The notes under the pieces: generated by a model
Database searches by the model: none
The model's input: only the letters and a program-made list of their open reading frames with translations
Told to the model about the DNA's origin: nothing
Shown here: positions 14,856-22,873 of the stretch, in pieces
Layout of the letters: every line of letters starts with the position of its first letter
Numbering within the stretch: the first letter of the stretch is position 1
Source of the DNA: Clostridium sp. D33t1_170424_F3
GTDB taxonomy: Bacteria > Bacillota > Clostridia > Oscillospirales > Acutalibacteraceae
DNA: 64,000 nucleotides
Reading direction: 5' to 3'
Assembly: GCF_015667585.1 (NCBI RefSeq)
Contig: NZ_JADPEG010000017.1
Coordinates: forward strand, 1 to 64,000
Made by a program: the position numbers and the translations under genes

Positions 14856-16475
14856 TTGAAAAAACGAGCGTTTTTCGTTTTTCTTTCGCTTACGATTCTA
14901 TTCAGCGCGATATCTGCCTATCTGACACAGGCGGCAGCGGAACAGTTTTTGAGCGCAGGTTCGTGGCTGATGGATAAAGATGGAAACCTGGAACAGCAGG
15001 ACGGGTATTATGTCTATACGATTAAGGAAGGCGATATCAAGGACGGCGTTGCGCAGGTTCGCTTTGATCCGGTTGCCTCTCCGGAGGTTCTGATTGAAGA
15101 TCGTTTTCATCCGGGGACAAATACGGAAGTGAAAGTCAAGCTGGTAAATGGTACCGATAAAAAGCTCACACTGTTGCCGTCCGATTATACCTTTACGACG
15201 GTAAACGCCTACCAGGTGGGCGGGCCGATCCCCGTTACGATCGATCAATACACGGGCTTTAAAACCGTGGAGTACGGAGAAAATCGTAAGGTTCAATTGC
15301 AGTATGGTACGGCTTTTCAATCCAATCCAAATTCCTTCCCTGTGAAGGGCTTTGACGATACCTATATTCGTTTCAATCTGGCGCCGGTCCGGACAAGCAA
15401 TATGCCGATGGCGCGTCTGTTTGACAAAAAAGATCCATACGACGTCACACTGACGGAAGCCGTTCAGGCAGAGGAAAAGATTAAAGGCGCGTTTTCATTC
15501 CTTGACGCAAAGGGACAGCAGCGAAATATCCCGGCGGACGTGGACAGAACGTATGCAGATTACATAAAACTTTACTATCGTGTAGATTCTCTGGATGCTT
15601 TAACAGATTCGCAGAAGGAGGATGTGCTCGGCGGGGAGATGGAATTCAAGAGCTACTCCGCCGATGAGACAGAAACCTTCCAGCCGGATACGGCAGACCA
15701 GAAGTTTGACCAATTCAAATTGTTTGGAATCATAAAGCCCGGCAACCATTATCAGATGCTGGAGACAGACCCGGAACTCCTGCAAATGGGGTACCGGTAT
15801 CTCTACGGCAATTGTATGCGCTTTACCTTTGACGATGAAACAGCGCCGATCGATGGGATCGCCGTCAGCGCCAAGGGGATGAGTATTGCGGACTTCATGG
15901 AAAAGGATCCGGATTCCGCGGCGACAAAGAGCGCGAAAACCATTCTTTCCGGTAAGGAACTCGTTCCGTCCGGTTCTTTAGCGTTTGACCACATGGCGTT
16001 CAGTTATCAGGCGCCTAACGCCTTTAACTGGCTGCCGCATTGTGTTGATTTTAATTTAACCCTCTCTTTTAAAGTGGAAGACGGCAGTTCTTCCTCCAGC
16101 TCCTCTTCCTCCGGCGGCGGAAGCCATAGCAGCGGCGGTGGTGGCGGGCACGATTCGGGGCGGTCAAGCTCTACCCCGGAAAGCTCCAGTTCTTCCTCCG
16201 AGCCCGGCATCGTTCCTCCAGGCGGGACCTCCGGTCAGACCGGTGGGACTGTTGATCCGACAGTGTCCACAGATGTGGCAGTTCCGGTGGGAGAAAACGA
16301 GCAGGGCGCGCAGACCGGAAGTGATGGGGCAGACCAGTCCGGAAGAACGCCCAAAACGGGAGACTATACGATTCCCATGCTTTGTGTGTCCGCTTTCCTT
16401 GCGGTTGGGTCCGGAATCCTTTGTCTGCTTTGCAGGGATAAAAAGCAGAACAAAGGTAAGTATGCGCAGAAGTGA
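14856..16475 (+). CDS. Exported wall-anchored protein with LPXTG-like C-terminus
   Basis: A 539-residue surface protein of unknown family. It has a signal peptide (MKKRAFFVFLSLTILFSAISAYLTQAAA), a long beta-rich ectodomain to about residue 400, a Ser/Gly/His-rich linker near 408-450 and a Thr/Gly-rich stretch. The end is a sortase-type signal: TPKTGD, a hydrophobic segment IPMLCVSAFLAVGSGILCLLC, then a charged tail RDKKQNKGKYAQK; Thr replaces the usual Leu of LPXTG. TTG at 14856 follows GGGAGGGG by six bases. As the first gene of the SipW operon it may tether the secreted fibre to the wall. No sortase is in the window. Confidence 0.75.
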   Translation: MKKRAFFVFLSLTILFSAISAYLTQAAAEQFLSAGSWLMDKDGNLEQQDGYYVYTIKEGDIKDGVAQVRFDPVASPEVLIEDRFHPGTNTEVKVKLVNGTDKKLTLLPSDYTFTTVNAYQVGGPIPVTIDQYTGFKTVEYGENRKVQLQYGTAFQSNPNSFPVKGFDDTYIRFNLAPVRTSNMPMARLFDKKDPYDVTLTEAVQAEEKIKGAFSFLDAKGQQRNIPADVDRTYADYIKLYYRVDSLDALTDSQKEDVLGGEMEFKSYSADETETFQPDTADQKFDQFKLFGIIKPGNHYQMLETDPELLQMGYRYLYGNCMRFTFDDETAPIDGIAVSAKGMSIADFMEKDPDSAATKSAKTILSGKELVPSGSLAFDHMAFSYQAPNAFNWLPHCVDFNLTLSFKVEDGSSSSSSSSSGGGSHSSGGGGGHDSGRSSSTPESSSSSSEPGIVPPGGTSGQTGGTVDPTVSTDVAVPVGENEQGAQTGSDGADQSGRTPKTGDYTIPMLCVSAFLAVGSGILCLLCRDKKQNKGKYAQK

Positions 16476-16494
16476 GGAAGGAGGGGAAAAGCCG

Positions 16495-17241
16495 ATGAGA
16501 CATCGTAAGAACAATTTGATTTTATCCGTGGTTGCCGTATTGACGGTGGCCTCGCTTTTAGCCGGTGCGACAGCCGCATGGTTCACCGATACGAAAGAAG
16601 TCTCAGCCGATTTTGAGGCGGGGATTCTGGATGTGGAACTCAGCGGCTTGGAGCAGGATCCGGCGGGTACGGAAGTGACAGTGGAAGAACTGTCCTTTAA
16701 AAACCTCCGTCCCATGAAGTTGGAATCTTTTAATGCATTGGGAAAGGATCAGGCTGCGGGAAGTGATTCCAGGCAGTTTCAAAAGATTCAAGTTACCAAC
16801 GCAGGTTCCCTTCCCGTTTATTTCGCATTTCAGTTGGAAGAGCAGACACCTCCCGAGGGGGAGACGCTCTCCGTTTGCCCCAATACATTTGGGGGCGTTC
16901 AGAAGCCCGATGATGAGCATCTGGCTCTTCTCTGCCATAATGATCTGAAGGATCGTCTGCAGGTTTTACTGTATACCGAAGAGGGAGAGCAGATTGCAGA
17001 TGTGGACCTGATGCAGGCGCCGTATGGAAAAGAAGAAGCACAGCGCATTCTGGTTCCAGCCGGTGAAAGCAAAACGTATTATTTAGGCGGCTATCTTCCG
17101 GAAGATACTCCCAATTACGTGGAGCTGCCGGAGGGAGATAATGATTACAACATGTACAACGGCGGGCATTATCATGCAAAACTGGTTGCAGTTGCCTGGC
17201 AGGTGGATGCAGGAGCATCTTCGCCGTCCCTGCCCGATTGA
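16495..17241 (+). CDS. TasA/camelysin-like secreted protein with SipW-type signal
   Basis: A 248-residue exported protein. The N-terminus MRHRKNNLILSVVAVLTVASLLAGATAAWFTDTKEVSADFEAGILDVEL carries the SipW-dependent signal pattern (GATxAWFTD then a beta strand start) shared by TasA, CotN and camelysin. The mature part is acidic and beta-rich, ending YNMYNGGHYHAKLVAVAWQVDA, as in TasA-like donor-strand fibre subunits. ATG at 16495 follows GAAGGAGGGG. It lies 19 bases after the anchored protein gene. A minor fibre component or nucleator is one possibility; the exact role is unknown. Confidence 0.82.
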   Translation: MRHRKNNLILSVVAVLTVASLLAGATAAWFTDTKEVSADFEAGILDVELSGLEQDPAGTEVTVEELSFKNLRPMKLESFNALGKDQAAGSDSRQFQKIQVTNAGSLPVYFAFQLEEQTPPEGETLSVCPNTFGGVQKPDDEHLALLCHNDLKDRLQVLLYTEEGEQIADVDLMQAPYGKEEAQRILVPAGESKTYYLGGYLPEDTPNYVELPEGDNDYNMYNGGHYHAKLVAVAWQVDAGASSPSLPD

Positions 17242-17310
17242 CCGGCTTTCAGTTAGAGTGGATTTTCAGCCGCCTTGGTTGTACCGGCAAACATTTTCCA
17301 GGCCGCGCGG

Positions 17311-17336
17311 ACTTGCTTTTTACACCAAAAGCAAGT
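17311..17336 (+). repeat. 10-bp hairpin in the leader of the main TasA-like gene
   Basis: ACTTGCTTTT (17311-17320) pairs perfectly with AAAAGCAAGT (17327-17336). It has no U-tract and lies 44 bases upstream of the next start codon, so it may be an mRNA stabilising or processing element rather than a terminator. Confidence 0.5.
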
Positions 17337-17380
17337 TCATAAACCCAATACATATTAAAAAAGCTTAGGAGGAAAAGATT

Positions 17381-18160
17381 ATGACAGCGAAAAGAAAACT
17401 AGCGATGTCCGGTGTAGCAATCATCACAGTCCTGACCCTCGTGGCGGGCGCCACAATGGCATGGTTCACTGACACAGAGAAGGTGGACGCAAACTTCAGC
17501 GCAGGTGTGCTGGATATCACCGCCGGTGAAGAAGGAAAGGATCTCGACTTTACGAATCTCCGTCCGATGAAAGACGAAGCGGCTTTCCTGGAAGAAGTCG
17601 AAGCAGTGTTGGACAATCCGAACTATTATGATGACAAGGGTTACGGTGAGTTTACGCCGGTCTATGTGCAGGAGTTTGCAATTTCCAATAAGGGTACTCT
17701 GCCGGTTAACCTGAAGCTCAAGATTGATGACAGAGAGCCAGATGGAAACGATACGGTTCCGGGTATCAAAGACAATGGTGTTGGTGGCGTAGTAAATACG
17801 CAGAGAGAAGTCCCGTGTAACAATGAACTTGGCAAAGTTTTTGATGGCAGTGCCTTTATTGATGAAGACAATGATCTGTTGAAGTTTGTTCTGCTGCAGA
17901 AAGTAAAAGTCAGCGATGGCGTATACGATTATAAAAAAGTTGAGGATTTAAGCATTGCCCAGCTGAAGAGTGGCTATCAGTTGTTGGGCGAAGATGGCAA
18001 AGTACTGGTTTTGCCGGCAGGTGAGACCGTGGAAAGCACCTATGCACTGGGCGCTTATCTCGACAGCGAGACTGGCAACATGTATCAGGGCAAAGAGTAT
18101 CATGTCACTATGAGCGTTCTGGCTTCTCAGACAGATGAAGGCGCAACTTTTGCAGAATAA
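17381..18160 (+). CDS. TasA-like probable fibre subunit with SipW-type signal
   Basis: A 259-residue exported protein starting MTAKRKLAMSGVAIITVLTLVAGATMAWFTDTEKVDANFSAGVLDI, a textbook SipW-dependent signal, with the mature protein starting near the second Ala-Trp. The rest is acidic and beta-rich (EFTPVYVQEFAISNKGTLPVNLKLKIDD, MYQGKEYHVTMSVLASQTDEGATFAE), close to TasA and camelysin in length and layout. It is flanked by two strong RNA hairpins, which suggests differential mRNA stability and high output, as expected for a main fibre subunit; this is inference. ATG follows AGGAGG. Confidence 0.85.
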   Translation: MTAKRKLAMSGVAIITVLTLVAGATMAWFTDTEKVDANFSAGVLDITAGEEGKDLDFTNLRPMKDEAAFLEEVEAVLDNPNYYDDKGYGEFTPVYVQEFAISNKGTLPVNLKLKIDDREPDGNDTVPGIKDNGVGGVVNTQREVPCNNELGKVFDGSAFIDEDNDLLKFVLLQKVKVSDGVYDYKKVEDLSIAQLKSGYQLLGEDGKVLVLPAGETVESTYALGAYLDSETGNMYQGKEYHVTMSVLASQTDEGATFAE

Positions 18161-18210
18161 TTGAATTTTCTTGGTTTACAGTGTACAATTATACTGTAAA
18201 TGAAATGATT

Positions 18211-18247
18211 ACCGGCGTGCCGGGGCAAACTGCCCCGGCATACCGGC
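18211..18247 (+). terminator. Strong hairpin after the TasA-like gene (partial terminator or mRNA barrier)
   Basis: A 17-bp stem with a single mismatch and one G-U pair (18211-18227 with 18231-18247) and a three-base loop, core GCCGGGGCA/TGCCCCGGC. It lacks a proper U-tract, so it probably protects the upstream message and lowers expression of the genes below. A second stem, TTTACAGT/ACTGTAAA, lies just upstream at about 18175-18200. Confidence 0.5.
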
Positions 18248-18277
18248 TTATCGTGTTTATAAAGGGGGAGGGGCAAA

Positions 18278-18844
18278 TTGACCAAATTACTGAAGGAATC
18301 CTGGCTGAGCCTCATGCTGGTTTTTGTTATTCTGGCGACGGTGTGTGCGGCGACTTTTGCGTGGAGGGAAGACGTTGAGCAGACGAACCTCACAGCGGAA
18401 GCGGCAACCTTAAATGTGAAACTGGATTTCGCCAATGAAGAACCCGACCCAGGCATATTAAATCTGACTGCATTGCAGGAAGGCCAGACTGTGCAAATCC
18501 CATTTTTTATGGAAAACAATTCTGACGTCCCGGCCAAGGTGTATTTTATCGTCAACAGTGATCAGACGGATCTTTTAGATCAGCTGGATTTCTCTATTGA
18601 AGCGAACGGCGAAGTTCTGGAAGAGACAGACGAAAGCGGCTTCTTTGTAGCGGAGATTGAGAAGGCGGAAGAGGACGCGGATCCTCTTGCGTATTCACTG
18701 ATCGTAAAGGCAAAAGAGAATGCAGATTTGACCGGATGGGAAGCGGATACCGTGCGGCTGTTTATTACGGCGGACGTACAGTTTACCGACGCTTCGGTTC
18801 CCAGTGTAAAGGATTTATACAGCATAGAGGACTCGGAGGAATAA
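18278..18844 (+). CDS. Third exported protein of the SipW operon (divergent TasA-like)
   Basis: A 188-residue exported protein with N-terminus MTKLLKESWLSLMLVFVILATVCAATFAWREDVEQTNLTAEAATLNVKLDF. The signal resembles the SipW type (ATFAW, then an extended strand) but lacks the GATxAWFTDT core. The mature part is very acidic (EETDESGFFVAEIEKAEEDADP) with MENNSDVPAKVYFIVNS, which recalls the strand order of TasA-like folds. TTG at 18278 follows GGGGGAGGGG. It may be a chaperone-like or capping subunit; I cannot assign it further. Confidence 0.7.
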   Translation: MTKLLKESWLSLMLVFVILATVCAATFAWREDVEQTNLTAEAATLNVKLDFANEEPDPGILNLTALQEGQTVQIPFFMENNSDVPAKVYFIVNSDQTDLLDQLDFSIEANGEVLEETDESGFFVAEIEKAEEDADPLAYSLIVKAKENADLTGWEADTVRLFITADVQFTDASVPSVKDLYSIEDSEE

Positions 18845-18879
18845 TTTCTGCAAAATCATCAGAATGAAGAGGCTTTTCC

Positions 18880-19668
18880 ATGATGGCAAACTTGAAAAAA
18901 ATTGGTTCTGTTGTTCTTAAAATTTTAAATGCTTTTTTCCTGGTTTTGCTGGTGGTCCTTCTGGTGGTTTTGATTTATCTGGCAGTTGGTTCGCGTAGTT
19001 CCGGATTGCCGTTTTTGCAGAGTTTTAAGATTTTTACGGTCATGAGCGGTAGTATGGAACCGACGCTGAACGTCGGCGGCGTAATCCTGGTAGAGAAGGT
19101 GGACACCTCCGAATTGCAGGAAGGGGACATTATCACCTTCCTTTCCAACGATACGGCTTTAAACGGTAAGGTGGTCAGCCATAGAATTATCCAGGTGGTT
19201 GAAAACAATAATCTTACCATGTACATAACAAAGGGCGACGCAAATGAATCGCGGGACGACGCGGCTGCCATTCCGGAGAATGTCATCGGCCGTGTAATAT
19301 TTCATGTGCCTTATTTGGGTTATCTTTTAAATTTCATGAAAACCAAACAGGGATTTTTTTGTATTCTGCTTTTACCATGCATGATTATTCTGCTGATCGA
19401 AACAATTGGTTTGATGAAAAACTTCTGGGCGTATATGGATGAGCGTAAGGCCTTAAAGGAACAAAACGGAGAAGCACCGGAAGAGGACAAAGATGCCACT
19501 GAGTCAGAAGCGGACAAGGGCGAAGCGGGGAAGAAAGGGATGGAAACGGATGCTCCTGAACCTTCATCTTCGGAACCGATTGCACCGGATAGGGAGGCGG
19601 AGGCCTCAGCGGAGCTGCCCGCTGTGTTTGTTAAGGAAGAACAACCAAAAGAAGACAATGACCTTTAA
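18880..19668 (+). CDS. sipW: Signal peptidase I of the SipW (ER/archaeal) type
   Basis: A 262-residue membrane peptidase. A transmembrane segment (residues 14-36) is followed by the catalytic Ser58 in VMSGSMEPT and His101 in VVSHRI, the Ser-His pairing of ER/archaeal-type SPase I rather than the Ser-Lys dyad, plus the GD motif at Gly119-Asp120. A second hydrophobic segment lies near 157-175. The final 75 residues are an acidic, Ser/Pro/Glu-rich tail not present in short SipW proteins. In Bacillus SipW matures TasA and TapA; here four flanking genes encode likely substrates. Confidence 0.9.
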   Translation: MMANLKKIGSVVLKILNAFFLVLLVVLLVVLIYLAVGSRSSGLPFLQSFKIFTVMSGSMEPTLNVGGVILVEKVDTSELQEGDIITFLSNDTALNGKVVSHRIIQVVENNNLTMYITKGDANESRDDAAAIPENVIGRVIFHVPYLGYLLNFMKTKQGFFCILLLPCMIILLIETIGLMKNFWAYMDERKALKEQNGEAPEEDKDATESEADKGEAGKKGMETDAPEPSSSEPIAPDREAEASAELPAVFVKEEQPKEDNDL

Positions 19669-19733
19669 TTCATTAGAGGTGCAGATAGATTTGGTCGAAC
19701 CATAAAATCAGATATACAAGGAGTGTGGTCACC

Positions 19734-20276
19734 ATGAGAAGGAAAACGATAAAGTTGTCGGCTGCCGTTGTGTTAAGCGCGGGTATTCTGCTTTCACTTG
19801 CTGCGGGTATCACGTATGCAACGGAGACAGAACCGTATGGGGACCATCAGGAACTGCAAATACCAGTTTATGAGGAAAGTACCGATGTTTGGACCGATTA
19901 CGTGGAACCGGCAGATTTGGACGAGTTAAAAGAAGCGGTGAAGAATCCGGAAACAGCAGCGATTTCTGTAAACGCAGAGATAATCACTGGCACCGTTACA
20001 ATTAAAAGGCCGGTTCATTTGGATGTGATCGGATATGATGAACTTTCTTCGTCAAAGCAGAAAAATGTTAAGATAAAGCTGGATCTTTCTGAAAAGGTCG
20101 GTGGCTTTATGGTCGTTCGTGGATTACCGAGGGAAAAGGTCGAAATAATCGATCAGGGAACGACGGTTCTCTATTGGGAGCAGCAATCCAATGCTCCGTT
20201 GGAAGAAGAGTCCACACCATCGGAGACAAATGCGGAAATGGAAGCGGCTGCATCCTCGGAGGCGGCAGCACAGTAA
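19734..20276 (+). CDS. Exported protein of unknown family closing the SipW operon
   Basis: A 180-residue protein with a conventional signal peptide (MRRKTIKLSAAVVLSAGILLSLAAGITYA, cleavage likely after TYA), a compact mature region (about residues 30-150) and a low-complexity Ser/Glu/Ala tail (LEEESTPSETNAEMEAAASSEAAAQ). I do not recognise the family; the middle (AISVNAEIITGTVTIKRPVHLDVIG) looks like a short beta-helix or jelly-roll edge. ATG at 19734 is chosen because AAGGAG lies ten bases upstream; the GTG at 19725 is too close. It is followed by a very strong terminator. Confidence 0.7.
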   Translation: MRRKTIKLSAAVVLSAGILLSLAAGITYATETEPYGDHQELQIPVYEESTDVWTDYVEPADLDELKEAVKNPETAAISVNAEIITGTVTIKRPVHLDVIGYDELSSSKQKNVKIKLDLSEKVGGFMVVRGLPREKVEIIDQGTTVLYWEQQSNAPLEEESTPSETNAEMEAAASSEAAAQ

Positions 20277-20299
20277 ATGATATTTGATACTTAAAAATG

Positions 20300-20343
20300 A
20301 TAAAGCCGTCTGTCCCAACCAATGGGACAGACGGCTTTATTTT
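20300..20343 (+). terminator. Terminator of the SipW/TasA-type operon
   Basis: An 18-bp perfect stem (20300-20317 with 20323-20340) with loop ACCAA is followed by TTTTT. It can also act on the convergent minus-strand gene. Confidence 0.92.
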
Positions 20344-20407
20344 TCATGGATTGTAGCAAAGCTTTCCTCAACGTGAATTCTCAAATAACTTGTTAATGTA
20401 TCTATTT

Positions 20408-20989
20408 TCATTTTTCAATAGGTAATTTTTCTTTTATATTTTTTAAGTATTCCTCCATACATTTCTTTAACTCGAAGTCGTCACTCTTTTTAGAAAGAAG
20501 CCTATTCGTGTAAATTGTCGCTATAAAAAGGACTATAGCAACAATTAAAATTGCTATGTCCATATTCGGAAGATTTAAACCATATTTTCCAAATGTAACA
20601 ATAAAAAGCGATACCAGAGAAAGACAGGATAAAAGCGTGGAACTCCATCTATGGACAATCCAACTAAACTCCTTGTTTTGCTTGCTAATTAATTTTTTAT
20701 AATTATCAAATTTATGAAGACTTTCCCAATGAATATCATCGTTTTGTTCCTCAAAAAAAACTTGTATGTATGCAGATACTTTTGTTATCTGCCACCAAAA
20801 TCTATTTATCATGGCCTGAAATACGATTAAAACAATAAATGAAGCTAAAAAAACCCAATTATAACTAAAACCTATCGTGAACAAAGCGACAAACGAAACA
20901 TACATGGATATTGTACAGTTTGTAACTGAATCTTCTGAATTTAAAATTTCATTCCTTATTGCCTCATATACGATCATATTTTCTTTCAT
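20408..20989 (-). CDS. AT-rich four-helix membrane protein, unknown
   Basis: A 193-residue protein with two hydrophobic pairs (about residues 26-62 and 118-160) and charged helical stretches between and after them. The GC content is far below that of its neighbours and it uses many AT-rich codons, a sign of recent transfer. The layout, paired helices with cytoplasmic helical linkers, is like SLATT-type membrane effectors of defence systems, but no partner gene is next to it and the similarity is only architectural. ATG has GGGAGG about nine bases upstream. Confidence 0.7.
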   Translation of the reverse strand: MKENMIVYEAIRNEILNSEDSVTNCTISMYVSFVALFTIGFSYNWVFLASFIVLIVFQAMINRFWWQITKVSAYIQVFFEEQNDDIHWESLHKFDNYKKLISKQNKEFSWIVHRWSSTLLSCLSLVSLFIVTFGKYGLNLPNMDIAILIVAIVLFIATIYTNRLLSKKSDDFELKKCMEEYLKNIKEKLPIEK

Positions 20990-21235
20990 CTAAATTACCT
21001 CCCTAGTTCGCTCATACCCATTGAAGGGACTTTTTTGTTTTTCAGTTTTTAAATTGATGACCGCAGTTAGAGCAAGCGCTTAACTTTAAATTTCATGAAA
21101 AATACCTGCTGTAGAACTGTCTTTTGATCCGGGTATCGTTCATTGACGGGTAGTTTTGATTGTACCTTTCCAATATTGACGGGCTGAACAACAGGCGGAA
21201 TATTTTATTATTTTGCCGTGAGGATAACCGCTTAT

Positions 21236-21580
21236 TTAAAAATTGTTTCCGTTCCATCCCCAATAGGCTGTTTCCTCGTATTTTACATAGATGCGGGAGG
21301 GCTCAATATGCAAGTGTTGATTTAGAATATCGGTTATGGCGGCAGTCATTTTTTGGTAAGCATCGCCATTTGCTTTGCCGTATATTTTAACCTCCACAAA
21401 AGCCGCAGGAATTTCGCCGTTTCCCTGGAAATAAATACTGCAATTGTCTTCAAAGGTAAGCATCAGCCAATTTTCGCTTTTCCCGGGAATGAGACTGATT
21501 GCTTTTCCAAGCTCTGTTTTTATGGCTTCTTTTTGATCTGCCGAAATTGGCACATTGGCTTTTGTTTGAATGCAAGGCAT
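21236..21580 (-). CDS. MIF/tautomerase-family protein
   Basis: A 114-residue MIF-like protein: MPCIQTKANVPISADQKEAIKTELGKAISLIPGKSENWLMLTFED...CSIYFQGN..PAAFVEVKIYGK. Pro2 becomes the N-terminal catalytic Pro after Met removal, and Lys33/34 lies in the expected loop. Members catalyse keto-enol tautomerisation of phenylpyruvate-like compounds; the natural substrate in bacteria is unknown. It stands alone. Confidence 0.85.
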   Translation of the reverse strand: MPCIQTKANVPISADQKEAIKTELGKAISLIPGKSENWLMLTFEDNCSIYFQGNGEIPAAFVEVKIYGKANGDAYQKMTAAITDILNQHLHIEPSRIYVKYEETAYWGWNGNNF

Positions 21581-21607
21581 AGAAAACCCTCCCGTTTTTT
21601 GTTTTTG

Positions 21608-21904
21608 TCAGTATACCATATTTTTTCCAGCAGATTCAAGGGGAAGTGCAAGTCGCTTTTGCTTTTTCACCAGTTGTTCCTTTTGGGTACGGGTCAGCCG
21701 TTTTATTTGGGCTTCCCGGCGCAGCGCCTCGGAGCGGTTTTCTGCTGTTTCCCAATAGACCAGCTTTACAGGCAGGCGGGAGCGCGTATATTTTGCGCCC
21801 TTTCCAGTGCTGTGCATGTGCAGCCGGTTTTGCAGGTTGGTGGTCCAACCGGTGTAAAATGAGCCGTCCGAGCACTGCAGCATATAGACAAAGTTCACGG
21901 TCAA
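21608..21904 (-). CDS. GIY-YIG nuclease-domain protein (UPF0213 type)
   Basis: A 98-residue single-domain GIY-YIG protein: YMLQCSDGSFYTGWTTNLQNRLHMHSTGKGAKYTRSRLPVKLVYWE, with Tyr, Arg and Glu in the expected catalytic places (QNRL, ENRSEALRREAQIKRL). Such small members (YazA/YhbQ) are poorly characterised, possibly in DNA repair. The start is a TTG with AGAGAGG upstream. Confidence 0.87.
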   Translation of the reverse strand: MTVNFVYMLQCSDGSFYTGWTTNLQNRLHMHSTGKGAKYTRSRLPVKLVYWETAENRSEALRREAQIKRLTRTQKEQLVKKQKRLALPLESAGKNMVY

Positions 21905-21918
21905 GATACCTCTCTATG

Positions 21919-22806
21919 TTAAAAAAATGTCAACTGGCTGTTGGCGTAGCCCTGTTTATAGGCGGAAATAATGTCCCGCATTCGATAGAGAATCCCGGCG
22001 CGGTCGCATGCGTCCGCAAATTTATGATACAATGCGGCTGCCCGTGGACTGGTGCAGCGGTAACGGTCCCCATATTGTTTCATATAGCGCTCCTTCAGGT
22101 TTTGTCCGGGAAACCGTTCCTCCAGCTTCTGATAGTACCAATCCCGCTGATTCTGCCGGAGCGTCATGCCAAAAGCAGGATAGATGAAGCGGACGCCGCT
22201 CTCTTGGGCCAGCTGCACAATGGAAAGAACATTTTCTTCATTGTCCTCAAGAAAAGGCAGGACCGGCATTAAAAGAATCCCGCAGAAGATTCCGTTTTGT
22301 GCAATGGTTTGCAAGGCGGCAAAGCGTTGGGAGGAGGGACAAACGCTTGGCTCAATCTGTTTGCAGAGCTTGTCGTCTGAGGTGGTAATAGTCATTTTGA
22401 TCAGAACCGGAGCCTGCTCCTGAATTTCTTTTAAAATATCGAGATCGCGCAGAATCAAGTCGCTTTTCGTGGCAATGGCGCTGCCAAAACCGTAAGCGCT
22501 GATCAGTTCCAAAGCGTGGCGCGTTAATTGCAGTTCCTTTTCAAACGGATTGTATGGATCGCTCATGGCGCCTGTTCCCACTACGCCGCTGCGCACTTTC
22601 CGGCGAAGGTCATTCCGGATCGTTTGTAAGGCATTTTCTTTGGCGCGTACTCGGTCAAACTGATCGATCCGATAGCATTCGCTTCGGCTGTCGCAATAGA
22701 TGCATCCATGGCAGCAGCCTCGGTAAATATTCATATTGTAATCCAGGCCGAACCAATTGGGATCTTTGCTCCGGGTAATAATGGTTTTAGCGGGTACATA
22801 TTCCAT
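21919..22806 (-). CDS. Radical SAM protein (SPL-like family)
   Basis: A 295-residue radical SAM enzyme with the cluster-binding CX3CX2C as Cys31, Cys35 and Cys38 (NIYRGCCHGCIYCDSRS), followed by GTGAMSDPYNPFEKE and TKSDLILRD of the SplB-related group. The photoproduct lyase itself has other C-terminal features, so the substrate is unknown; these proteins are common in Clostridia. ATG at 22806 follows CAGGAG; an upstream in-frame ATG at 22860 is less likely. Confidence 0.87.
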   Translation of the reverse strand: MEYVPAKTIITRSKDPNWFGLDYNMNIYRGCCHGCIYCDSRSECYRIDQFDRVRAKENALQTIRNDLRRKVRSGVVGTGAMSDPYNPFEKELQLTRHALELISAYGFGSAIATKSDLILRDLDILKEIQEQAPVLIKMTITTSDDKLCKQIEPSVCPSSQRFAALQTIAQNGIFCGILLMPVLPFLEDNEENVLSIVQLAQESGVRFIYPAFGMTLRQNQRDWYYQKLEERFPGQNLKERYMKQYGDRYRCTSPRAAALYHKFADACDRAGILYRMRDIISAYKQGYANSQLTFF

Positions 22807-22873
22807 GCTGTTTCTCCTGCCTTTTTGATGTGTCCATATCTTATCATAAAAGCCGGACATCTTGGCGTCATAT

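Noticed and set aside
20990-21235. Possible gene or RNA in the gap between the membrane ORF and the tautomerase gene
   Set aside because: Only short open frames and no structured or conserved signal were seen.
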